A stretch of 41,110 nucleotides of DNA. It comes from Thermoplasmatota archaeon. GTDB taxonomy: Archaea > Thermoplasmatota > Penumbrarchaeia > JANQNL01. Positions 15,724 through 23,138 of the stretch are shown here, one piece after another; within the stretch, counting starts at the first letter, position 1; every line of letters begins with the position of its first letter. Both the position numbers and the translations under genes were made by a program. Location of the stretch: assembly GCA_028279585.1 (NCBI GenBank), contig JANQNL010000168.1, forward strand, positions 1 through 41,110, written 5' to 3'. The notes under the pieces were generated by a model. The model was not told where the DNA came from and ran no database searches. It saw nothing but the letters and a program-made list of their open reading frames with translations.

Positions 15724-18626
15724 TTGTTCCACCTCCATAATCGCGACACAGCAAGCGCTGCCACAGCAGCCACCGCGATCACCGCCGCCACTCCCCAGAT
15801 GATGTATTCGTAGTTGAACTCCTCCTTCTGTTCCCTGACGACCTCGAACACCACTGTGGAATTGGTGGTATACTCGCCATCAGAGACCTGGAGTCGAATG
15901 ATGTGAATTCCTGGTTCCAGCTCGTCGGTATCGAAGGTATCTCCGGATCCGACCTCCTCGTTGCCCTTGAACCATTTGTATTCCAGGGCGTCCCCATCTG
16001 GGTCAGAACCCGAGCCCTTGAACGAGATGGTCTCACCCACCGTGAACTGTGTGGAGTTCACAGGGTCCGAGATCGATGCACCGGTCGGAGCTCTGTTTAT
16101 ATCTGAGATCGTGATGTTCCACTGGACCTGGAGCTCGTGGATGCCGGATGTGACCACCACTTTCAGGGTGTGGTACATCCCATCGGATGAGCTATAGTCC
16201 GTGGTGTAAGTGAACAGCGATGAGTTCCATCCGGCCTGCAGTTCCCCGTCCCTGAACCATGTGTAGTTCAGGTCCTTGTGGGGGGTGTCCGGGTCCTGGA
16301 CCACGATCCGATACTCGGTGGTCTGGCCCTCTGCGATGGTGGAGACCAGGTCTGGGTCCGGGTTCGAGGATGATATTATCGGAGCATCGTCAAGTGGGTT
16401 TATGGTGACGCTGTAGTTGAGCTGCACCGACTCTTCGAAAGAGTCCGTGACTGTGCAGATGATGTACTCTTGATAGTTCTGTCCGGGATAGAACTCCTTC
16501 CTTGCGTCGAACCAAATGCAGCCTGCCTCGGTTATACCTGCATCAAGGAACAAGTTCCCCGTTAGCTCGAACTCCACGGAGTCTCCAGCATACTCGATGT
16601 CAGGGTCCTCGACATAGTCCCAGACGAAGCAGCTCTCATCGAGCTGTCCTTCTGTCAGGGTTATCGGGATCACATCGCTGACGCCGGACTTGATCCTTGG
16701 TGCGTGGTTGATGTGGAGGATGGTCAGGTTGAAGATCGTGGAAGGGAGGTTTGCCTTTGAGGTACCATTCTTATCGTCCGCTGTGATCTTGAACTGAGCC
16801 TGCCCGAAGACACACTGGCAAGGAGCTATCTCGAACATGTCCGATGAAGCGTTGTAGGTCGGCAAAGGAAGCACTGCATCTGTGGGCGTGAGGTTCTGAT
16901 AAACCAACGTGATGGTGTACTGGAGCGACTTGTTCGAGTCCGCGTCCGGGTCATAGAAGATGGAGTCCATCTTTGGAGTGTACGCCATCTGGTCCTCGTA
17001 TACCGTGATGTTGTCGATGTACTTGCCTCTGATCTTTTCTGGAGCGTCGTTGGTCTGGACCACTTCCACAAGGACCGTGGTCTCGACGAACTTCTTCCCT
17101 GGTCCATCGTCCGTGGCCCTGAACCAAACGGTCTCTGTGCTGAACCAATTTGGTTCCGGAGTGAAGGTTGCGACACCGGTGTCCTCGTCGATCTCCACGT
17201 CCAGGTTCTGGGTGAGCCTGCCTAGGGAGAAGGTGAGGTCATGGCCGTCCGGGTCTGTGAAGTGAGTGTTGAGGTCAAGGCCCGTATAGTTGCCGTCCTC
17301 GTTGATTGTGATCTTTGGGATGGTCGAGGTGACCTCTGGTGGATTGTTCGGTAGTGTTAGTCTGAGCGAGTAATGGATGTTTGCTGGTTCGAACTCCCAA
17401 ATGTCCACGTAATTGGTGGTCCCCAGGGCCCTGATGACGAAGAAGTATTCTCCTGTGTATTCTGCCTCGATGTCGTAGAACGTTATACCCACGGTCAGAG
17501 GGTTATCCTCATGTGGAAGCTCTCCGTCCAGCGTGTTGTAGGCTTCGTCCACAAGGTCTCCGTTGTCCTTTCTGATGTCCATCTTGAAGAGCTGCCAGGA
17601 ACCCTGGGTGATCTCGAACCTGACCTTGGAGATGGTCTCCCCATCCTTGACGTCTACCTTGAACCAGTCGTAGTGATCGATACCCTGGTCCAGAGCATAT
17701 TCCTGGCCGAAGTTGTCCGAGATGGTGTTCGCTCCATCCATGGTGTTATCGTCATCTCTGGTCTTGCTGAAGTTGCGGCTGACGAACTGAATGTTACCCG
17801 CACCTTCTTCGGTCGTGAGTCTGAAGATGTACTCTCCCTCTGAACCACCGAACTCACAGTACTCACTATTGTCAACTCCAGCCACGCTGTTCCTGGATTG
17901 GTTGATGAGGACCAGGAAGTCGTCCTCGTACGGCCACACCTGATAGATGTGCATGTCCACGTTCAGTGTGGAGTCGAACTCGGAGTAGAAGTACATTAGC
18001 TCATCCTCTTCAGGGATCCTGTCAAGCTTGAGCCAAAGGTCAGCGAACGAGCCCCAAGTGAGGTCCATGGTAGTTCCAAGGACAACGTCCCTCTCGACGG
18101 TGTACGGATAATTGATATGAGCCCCGAGCGAGTAGTTCACAGGCAGAGAGTTAGGCTCATCATCAACAAGGTCTGTGATGACGACGATGTAGAAGATCCG
18201 GTCCACCGGTGTGTAGTATGATACACACTCCCATGGCCCCACATGCCAGGCGTTGTCCATCCACTGGATGTCCCCGTCTATTTCATAGCCCATGAGCATC
18301 TGGAGGTTGTACATCTCTGGGACGGAGGCATTGTATTCCCATTGGCCAAGGCTGATGTTGAAGAAGCAACCGGCTGGCACGTCGATGTAGTACCAATCCA
18401 ACCGATCGTTGGGATCGGTCACCATGATACTGCCGGCCACTATCTCGCCATTGACCATCTCGGTGGCTCCGCTGATGTCATTGTTCGCAGGTTCTGCATC
18501 CGTTGCCCTTCCGGAAACGCTCTGAGTGTCTTGTGGCTCGTGTGAGCCGGCCAGGGCGATGATGGGGGTGGTCAGGAGGGCTATGGCTAGTACTATACTG
18601 AATATTAGAGGCAAGTGAGTTCGCAT
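15720..18626 (-). CDS. surface protein with PPC-like, cadherin-like and Ig/PKD-type domains, membrane anchored
   Basis: 968 residues, first gene of the surface operon. A signal peptide (about 1-26) precedes two PPC-like regions (about 45-165 and 295-430; both with an Asn-Asp-rich start and a D-W-Y/F-x-[IV]-D-V core). Cadherin-like and Ig-like repeats follow, each opening with NEDGN or YEDQM-type edges and containing DPDGHDLTF or DPDGDALEY motifs. A membrane helix (about 941-961) ends in a short basic RLWRWNK tail. No enzyme motif is visible; adhesion or substrate binding is the likely role. The start has AGGGTG 8 nt upstream and the stop overlaps the clostripain-fold gene by 4 bp. Confidence 0.85.
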   Translation of the reverse strand: MRTHLPLIFSIVLAIALLTTPIIALAGSHEPQDTQSVSGRATDAEPANNDISGATEMVNGEIVAGSIMVTDPNDRLDWYYIDVPAGCFFNISLGQWEYNASVPEMYNLQMLMGYEIDGDIQWMDNAWHVGPWECVSYYTPVDRIFYIVVITDLVDDEPNSLPVNYSLGAHINYPYTVERDVVLGTTMDLTWGSFADLWLKLDRIPEEDELMYFYSEFDSTLNVDMHIYQVWPYEDDFLVLINQSRNSVAGVDNSEYCEFGGSEGEYIFRLTTEEGAGNIQFVSRNFSKTRDDDNTMDGANTISDNFGQEYALDQGIDHYDWFKVDVKDGETISKVRFEITQGSWQLFKMDIRKDNGDLVDEAYNTLDGELPHEDNPLTVGITFYDIEAEYTGEYFFVIRALGTTNYVDIWEFEPANIHYSLRLTLPNNPPEVTSTIPKITINEDGNYTGLDLNTHFTDPDGHDLTFSLGRLTQNLDVEIDEDTGVATFTPEPNWFSTETVWFRATDDGPGKKFVETTVLVEVVQTNDAPEKIRGKYIDNITVYEDQMAYTPKMDSIFYDPDADSNKSLQYTITLVYQNLTPTDAVLPLPTYNASSDMFEIAPCQCVFGQAQFKITADDKNGTSKANLPSTIFNLTILHINHAPRIKSGVSDVIPITLTEGQLDESCFVWDYVEDPDIEYAGDSVEFELTGNLFLDAGITEAGCIWFDARKEFYPGQNYQEYIICTVTDSFEESVQLNYSVTINPLDDAPIISSSNPDPDLVSTIAEGQTTEYRIVVQDPDTPHKDLNYTWFRDGELQAGWNSSLFTYTTDYSSSDGMYHTLKVVVTSGIHELQVQWNITISDINRAPTGASISDPVNSTQFTVGETISFKGSGSDPDGDALEYKWFKGNEEVGSGDTFDTDELEPGIHIIRLQVSDGEYTTNSTVVFEVVREQKEEFNYEYIIWGVAAVIAVAAVAALAVSRLWRWNK

Positions 18627-18679
18627 CGGTCCACACCCTGATTTTGGATCTTGTGGTCACTGTTAGGAACGTTCTATGG

Positions 18680-18688
18680 TTTATTAAT
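18680..18688. promoter_or_regulatory. TATA-like element shared by the surface operon and the divergent hydrolase operon
   Basis: TTTATTAAT (18680-18688) reads as TATA-like on both strands. On the minus strand, a start near 18658 would leave a leader of about 30 nt for the surface operon. On the plus strand it would serve the hydrolase gene, whose leader would be short and lacks a ribosome binding site. A 10-bp palindrome GAACCGGTTC (18738-18747) overlaps the beginning of the hydrolase reading frame and could be an operator. Confidence 0.45.
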
Positions 18689-18735
18689 GGTTAGGAAACA
18701 ATCTTTCTGAGATAGGCCCAAAATCCTCTTATGAT

Positions 18736-19326
18736 TTGAACCGGTTCCACCACCTCGTGCCCCGCATACCTTTCCAACCTGACGAGTCGGCCTTGCTCGT
18801 GACGGACATGCAGCGATTCTTCCTCGAAGGAGGTTCGCACGCCGTAGTTCTAGAGCCTGAGGCGACCATCGATGCAGCGAACGAGCTCATCGACCTGTTC
18901 AGATCGAAAGGGAGGCCTATCATCTTCACTCGTCACGGCTATGCCCAGGGGGAGGACATCGGGGTGATGTCCCGCTGGTGGAACGACAACCTCATGCTTT
19001 CGGAGGAGCGGTCCGAGATCGATCCTCGTGTTCATCTCACCAGCAACGACAAGGTCGTTGTCAAGAAACGCTACAGCGCGTTCGCTCTGACAGAGCTTGA
19101 GGACCTGATCACGGTGGAGTCACAGCTCGTGATCTGCGGAGTGATGACCCACCTGTGCGTTGAGTCCACAGCCCGGGAGGCGTTCCACCGTGACTATGAG
19201 GTCTTCGTCGTTCGCGAGGCAGTGTCCACGAACTCCAAAGCGTTCCAGGAGAGCGCCCTTGACATCATGGACCACGGCTTTGCAGACGTCGTCGGGCTCG
19301 ACCACATCAAGGAGGTCATGGGATGA
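18736..19326 (+). CDS. isochorismatase-family cysteine hydrolase
   Basis: Up to 196 residues from TTG 18736; a GTG at 18757 (giving MPRIPFQPDESALLV) is an equally plausible start, since neither has a clear ribosome binding site. The triad is Asp24 (LLVTDMQRFF), Lys110 or Lys111 (VVKKRYSAF) and Cys141 (ICGVMTHLCVEST). These motifs fit isochorismatase-like hydrolases of the N-carbamoylsarcosine or ureidoacrylate type more than nicotinamidase, because the GTWG signature of PncA is absent. Substrate unknown. Its last 4 bp overlap the next flavoprotein gene, so the two probably act together. Confidence 0.82.
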   Translation: MNRFHHLVPRIPFQPDESALLVTDMQRFFLEGGSHAVVLEPEATIDAANELIDLFRSKGRPIIFTRHGYAQGEDIGVMSRWWNDNLMLSEERSEIDPRVHLTSNDKVVVKKRYSAFALTELEDLITVESQLVICGVMTHLCVESTAREAFHRDYEVFVVREAVSTNSKAFQESALDIMDHGFADVVGLDHIKEVMG

Positions 19327-20147
19327 AGGAGGAGGTGGATGTCGGGATCATCGGTGGTGGTCCTGCAGGGCTTGCGGCCGGGATGTACCTGGCAAGGCTC
19401 GGAGTGGAGGTCTACATCTTCGAAAAGGACTACTACGGCGGACTTCTCATCGATGCCCGTCGTGTCGAGAACTACCCCGGCCTCGAACCCATGTCCGGTC
19501 CCGCTCTCGCAGCTCTCATGAAGCAGCAGGCTGAGATGTGGGGGGCACGTTTCATCCATCGGAAGGTGGACCTCATCACTCATTTCGATGAGAGGATCCA
19601 TCTTGGTATGGAGGGGGACACCGTGAAGTGCAAGGCCCTCATCCTCGCCATGGGGACAGAGCCTGATGTCTACACTCTCGATGGTGCCAAGGAATGCTAC
19701 ACCCGCTGGAACGAGATCCCCGAGGAGATCGGGGACGTGATCGTCCTGGGTCTAGGAGATGCAGCATACGACCAGGCCCTATCCCTCTACGAAGATGGCG
19801 TCCAGGTCACACTGATCGGAAATACCATCCGAGCAAATCATATCCTCAAAGAAGAGGTCAGGAAAGCACACATCCCTGTCATCGATAAGGTTCAGCTTGA
19901 GAAGGTGGAACAAGAACAAGGAAAGTTCGTGGTCCACGGTGAGGATAAGGTTTGGACCTCATCCGCGGTCCTTGTTTCCCTTGGTCGTATACCACTGACC
20001 GAGATATTCAATTATGATAAGCCCTTGCCGGCGTGGACGCATATGGCCGGAGACATTCAGAACGGGTTCAATAGACAGGCATCCATCGCAGCAGGCGATG
20101 GGATAAAGGCGGCAATGATCGCCATGACCGACATCGAGGGTAGATAG
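19323..20147 (+). CDS. thioredoxin-reductase-like flavoprotein lacking the redox CxxC
   Basis: 274 residues, shorter than a standard thioredoxin reductase (about 310). The FAD-binding GIIGGGPAGLAAG (8-20) and a second nucleotide-binding segment VLGLGDAAYDQAL (141-153) are present. Where thioredoxin reductases carry CATCDG, the sequence reads KECYTRWNE, with only one Cys (125), and the HRRxxxRA-type NADPH loop is replaced by IGNTIRAN. The end has the FAD motif AGDI. It is therefore unlikely to reduce thioredoxin; a ferredoxin-dependent or other flavin oxidoreductase is more likely. Translationally coupled to the hydrolase upstream and followed 1 nt later by the radical SAM gene. Confidence 0.83.
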   Translation: MKEEVDVGIIGGGPAGLAAGMYLARLGVEVYIFEKDYYGGLLIDARRVENYPGLEPMSGPALAALMKQQAEMWGARFIHRKVDLITHFDERIHLGMEGDTVKCKALILAMGTEPDVYTLDGAKECYTRWNEIPEEIGDVIVLGLGDAAYDQALSLYEDGVQVTLIGNTIRANHILKEEVRKAHIPVIDKVQLEKVEQEQGKFVVHGEDKVWTSSAVLVSLGRIPLTEIFNYDKPLPAWTHMAGDIQNGFNRQASIAAGDGIKAAMIAMTDIEGR

Positions 20148-20148
20148 G

Positions 20149-21072
20149 ATGCCGAAGGTCATTGAAAGGACTGGGGACCCAGAACTTGCCACTGTGTTCG
20201 TGTGCGAGGATGAGAAGGGAAGGATGTTCGAGTTCGTAGAATCCATCCAACCCCCTCGAGCTCGTGAAGAGAAGTGGGTCGTCATCGTGTCAACCATGTA
20301 TGGGTGTCCCGTCAAGTGCACCATGTGCGATGCCGGTGGTGACTACAACGGCCTCATCTCCACAGAGGACATGCTCTGGCAGGTACAAGAGGCCATCCGG
20401 ACACGGTTCCCAGATGGGCTCAAGACCGCCAACCTCAAGGTCCAGTTCTCCAGGATGGGGGAACCTGCGCTCAACGACAATGTCCTTGAAGCTCTACGGA
20501 TGCTCCCCGAACTAGAAGAGGTCAAGGCTGCAGGGCAGGTCACAGCATCAGTTTCAACCATTGCTCCAAAAGGCGGGGACGAGTTCCTCGAAAAGCTACT
20601 CGCCGTGAAAAAGGACATCTACTCCAACGGCAACTTTCAGCTTCAGTTCTCTCTGCATACTACCAACATGTCCCAGCGCGAAAAGATCACCAAGTATCCC
20701 CGCTGGACCTGGGACCAGATATCCGATTTTGGGAAGAGGTGGAAGTCCAATGGCGACAGGAAGGTCACCATCAACTTTGCCCTCATCGATGGGTTCGAGG
20801 TAGACCCCGACAAGGTCTGCGAGCTCTTCGACCCGGAAAGTTTCATCATCAAGCTCACACCGCTCAATCCGACAGTTCGGTCCAAAGAGGCCGGGCTCGA
20901 CTCCCGCATCGACCCTGATGATCTCTCTCAAGGTGAATCCTTGGCAAAGGAACTGCACGAAAGAGGGTTCGATACCATCCTCTCTATCGGGGAGTTCCGT
21001 GAGAACGAGATAGGGAGTAATTGTGGGTATTATATGAGCAAACGGAGCGAAGCTTCGAAACTATCGGAATAG
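20149..21072 (+). CDS. RlmN-like radical SAM protein
   Basis: 307 residues. The cluster motif GCPVKCTMC places Cys53, Cys57 and Cys60; RMGEPALN (102-109) and QFSLHTTNMSQREKI (166-180) match the RlmN/Cfr methylsynthase fold. Near the C-terminus EIGSNCGYYM aligns with the RlmN segment holding the methyl-carrying Cys (here Cys292). The second catalytic Cys of RlmN, seven residues before the cluster (Cys118 in E. coli), is Ile46 here. It may methylate RNA by a variant mechanism or do another reaction. The last 14 codons lie inside the left arm of a large inverted repeat, so its C-terminus may have been reshaped. Confidence 0.83.
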   Translation: MPKVIERTGDPELATVFVCEDEKGRMFEFVESIQPPRAREEKWVVIVSTMYGCPVKCTMCDAGGDYNGLISTEDMLWQVQEAIRTRFPDGLKTANLKVQFSRMGEPALNDNVLEALRMLPELEEVKAAGQVTASVSTIAPKGGDEFLEKLLAVKKDIYSNGNFQLQFSLHTTNMSQREKITKYPRWTWDQISDFGKRWKSNGDRKVTINFALIDGFEVDPDKVCELFDPESFIIKLTPLNPTVRSKEAGLDSRIDPDDLSQGESLAKELHERGFDTILSIGEFRENEIGSNCGYYMSKRSEASKLSE

Positions 21073-21167
21073 AATTGATATCCACAGCGTATTTGTAAGC
21101 TTATGCCCAGCTGTGGATATCAACCGCTCTTATTCGTTTCGGAGCTTCGTGTAGTTTGCTCATATAA
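21030..21167. repeat. 138-bp interrupted inverted repeat overlapping the 3' end of the radical SAM gene
   Basis: Outer arms TTATATGAGCAAAC (21030-21043) and its exact complement (21154-21167); inner arms TTGATATCCACAGC (21075-21088) and its exact complement (21110-21123). Between them, CGAAGCT and CGAAAC (21048-21061) also pair with 21136-21149. The loop (21089-21109) holds the palindrome TAAGCTTA. The remaining mismatches include G-U pairs if the plus strand is transcribed. No T-run follows. It may be a structured 3' UTR or a miniature repeat element. Confidence 0.75.
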
Positions 21168-21280
21168 CCTAAGACCACCCTACCATCAAGTCTTCCTTTG
21201 TTGGGGCCTTTATCTTGTAAAACACAGGAATACATTGAAATAACAGCGGCACTTTGTTGGATATAGATAGTCCAATGGTT

Positions 21281-21314
21281 GTTCAGGGAGTTCCCGGGGG
21301 GAAAGGACCTGAAC
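21281..21314 (+). promoter_or_regulatory. nested hairpin in the leader of the small basic protein gene
   Basis: GTTCAGG (21281-21287) pairs exactly with CCTGAAC (21308-21314), and within it TTCCC (21291-21295) pairs with GGGAA (21299-21303). An alternative pairing, GGAC (21305-21308) with GTCC (21315-21318), is mutually exclusive with the outer stem. The ribosome binding site GGAGGT follows at 21325-21330. This could be a translational or metabolite switch, but only the geometry is visible. Confidence 0.4.
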
Positions 21315-21336
21315 GTCCATTTTCGGAGGTATGTCA

Positions 21337-21669
21337 ATGCCCAGGAAGAAGAAGGTAAATCTCGACGACGTCACCACAGGACCGCTGAAGAAGAGGAGGT
21401 ACGGTCTGCGCATAGACGACGAGGTCGAGGTGTTCATCGTGGCAGGTGATGTACTCCGTGTGGTCAAGGGCAGGGTCCTCACATACAAGGACGGCCTCCA
21501 GCTCATCGATTCTGACGGGTATTATCACAAGGTGAGCTTTGACTGGATCACGGACTTCAAGGTCCTCAAGCACAACAGGCCTCACCCAAGCGAGGACCCG
21601 GAGTACGAGAAACGGGTCAAGAAGCAGAAGCAGGAGCCCAAGCCCAACGTTGACAACGCCTATCGCTAA
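21337..21669 (+). CDS. small basic protein of unknown function
   Basis: 110 residues. The ATG at 21337 is chosen because GGAGGT (21325-21330) gives a 6-nt spacing; an ATG at 21331 would touch the site. The N-terminus is basic (MPRKKKVNLDD), the middle (about 25-75) is a likely small beta-barrel (RIDDEVEVFIVAGDVLRVVK then LTYKDGLQLIDSDGYYHKV), reminiscent of Sm-like or SH3-type folds but not assignable, and the C-terminus is Lys/Glu/Pro-rich. It sits 14 nt upstream of the DHH protein gene, so a nucleic-acid-related role is conceivable. Confidence 0.75.
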   Translation: MPRKKKVNLDDVTTGPLKKRRYGLRIDDEVEVFIVAGDVLRVVKGRVLTYKDGLQLIDSDGYYHKVSFDWITDFKVLKHNRPHPSEDPEYEKRVKKQKQEPKPNVDNAYR

Positions 21670-21683
21670 AGGCTGGTATCCTT

Positions 21684-23138
21684 TTGATAAGCAGGGCGGC
21701 AGAGATCGCTTCCACTGTCCTGGACTCACAGATAATCCAGGTGATAACGCATATCGACGCTGATGGTATCAGCGCAGGCGCTATCGCTGCAGCCGCTTGC
21801 AAGCGAGCTGGAAAGGAAGTGGATGTGGAGTTCATCAAGCAGCTCGATGCTGATTATGTCAACAACCTCATTGATAACCACACACCCGGTGTTCTATACT
21901 GGTTCACAGACCTCGGCGCTGCCTACGAGAAGGAGCTGTGCGAGATAGACGCTATCATCACCGACCATCATGAACTGAAGAAGGAGATGGTGGAGGTCGA
22001 TGTTGGCAAGCGCACAGACCTCATGGCATTTTCAGAAGCTGTAGATGAGGCGACCGGGGAATGCCTGTATCATCTCAACCCACACCTTGAGGGCATCGAC
22101 GGCTCGACCTCGATATCTGGTGCTGGACTTGCATACCTGGTGGCCAGGGAGATGGACCAGAACAACAAGGACCTGGCGCTCCTTGCTATCGTGGGTGCCG
22201 TCGGGGACTTCCAGTCCTCGGACAAGGGCCGCCTTGAAGGTCTGAACCGGGACATCCTGGCAGACGCCATCGACACAGGCCTTATGCGGGTGGACATCGA
22301 CCTATGCCTGTTCGGCAGGGAGACACGCCCGGTGTTCCAGTATCTCATGTACGCTACAGAACCCGCTATCCCGACCCTTGCTCGAGATGAGCTTGCCACC
22401 CGCAGGTTCCTCAAGGACCTGGACATCCCGATAAGCTTCGAGGATAGGGCCGACCACATTCGCAAGTGGGTGGACCTGACCTCGGACGAGAAACGCAAGG
22501 TCGTCTCCGGGATCGCCGAGCTGTTCATGGTCTCGGGAGGTAAGAAGAGCGAGATCCAGAAGGTGGTGGGGGAGAACTACATCCTGGTCAGCGAGGAGAA
22601 GGGCACAGCCCTTCATGACGCAAAAGAATACTCGACCCTCCTCAACTCATGCGGAAGGTACGGTCATGCCCGGGCAGGACTTGAGGTCTGTATGGGCGAT
22701 CGTGGGGAGTGGCTCGACAAGGCCAAGGACCACATGAAGGACCACCGCAAGAACCTCTCCCAGTACATCAGGGTCGTGCAAGGCCGCGGCCTCACCCAGA
22801 TGGACAACATCCAGTGGGTCTACGTGGAGTCCGAGGTTCCAGAAGAGGTCATCGGTATCCTGGCCGGGATGGTCCTGGGCTCGGGTGACACCGACCGGAG
22901 CAAGCCGATCATTGCCATTGCAGATTCTGAAGATGGAGGGGTAAAGGCATCCGCTCGCGGTGACCGGGAGCAAGTGGACAAAGGCCTGGACCTCTCGAAG
23001 GTCATGAAGGAGGCCTGCGAGCTCGTTGGGGGAGCTGGTGGTGGGCACAACATCGCAGCTGGGGGACAGGTTCCCACGGAGAAGATGCAAGAGTTCCTGG
23101 CAAAGGTCGATGAGATGGTCGGTCGGATGACCGAGTAG
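21684..23138 (+). CDS. RecJ-like DHH/DHHA1 phosphoesterase (archaeal RecJ/GAN family)
   Basis: 484 residues from TTG 21684. The N-terminal DHH domain has THIDADGISAGAI (Asp25, Asp27) and ITDHHEL (Asp94-His-His96) for Mn2+ binding; the C-terminal DHHA1 substrate-binding domain has GGAGGGHNIAAGG (449-461). Archaeal proteins of this type are single-strand 5' exonucleases or RNases that associate with GINS and are related to Cdc45, with roles at the replication fork or in RNA decay. It is convergent with the next flavoprotein gene without any gap: the stop codons are adjacent at 23138/23139. Confidence 0.88.
   Translation: MISRAAEIASTVLDSQIIQVITHIDADGISAGAIAAAACKRAGKEVDVEFIKQLDADYVNNLIDNHTPGVLYWFTDLGAAYEKELCEIDAIITDHHELKKEMVEVDVGKRTDLMAFSEAVDEATGECLYHLNPHLEGIDGSTSISGAGLAYLVAREMDQNNKDLALLAIVGAVGDFQSSDKGRLEGLNRDILADAIDTGLMRVDIDLCLFGRETRPVFQYLMYATEPAIPTLARDELATRRFLKDLDIPISFEDRADHIRKWVDLTSDEKRKVVSGIAELFMVSGGKKSEIQKVVGENYILVSEEKGTALHDAKEYSTLLNSCGRYGHARAGLEVCMGDRGEWLDKAKDHMKDHRKNLSQYIRVVQGRGLTQMDNIQWVYVESEVPEEVIGILAGMVLGSGDTDRSKPIIAIADSEDGGVKASARGDREQVDKGLDLSKVMKEACELVGGAGGGHNIAAGGQVPTEKMQEFLAKVDEMVGRMTE

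Noticed and set aside
18736-19326. Second nicotinamidase
   Set aside because: The triad is that of the isochorismatase superfamily, but the GPHCVPGTWG-type nicotinamidase signature is missing and the gene is not linked to NAD genes.
21079-21120. TATCCACA words read as DnaA boxes
   Set aside because: DnaA is bacterial and archaeal origins use Orc1/Cdc6; the words are parts of the inverted-repeat arms.
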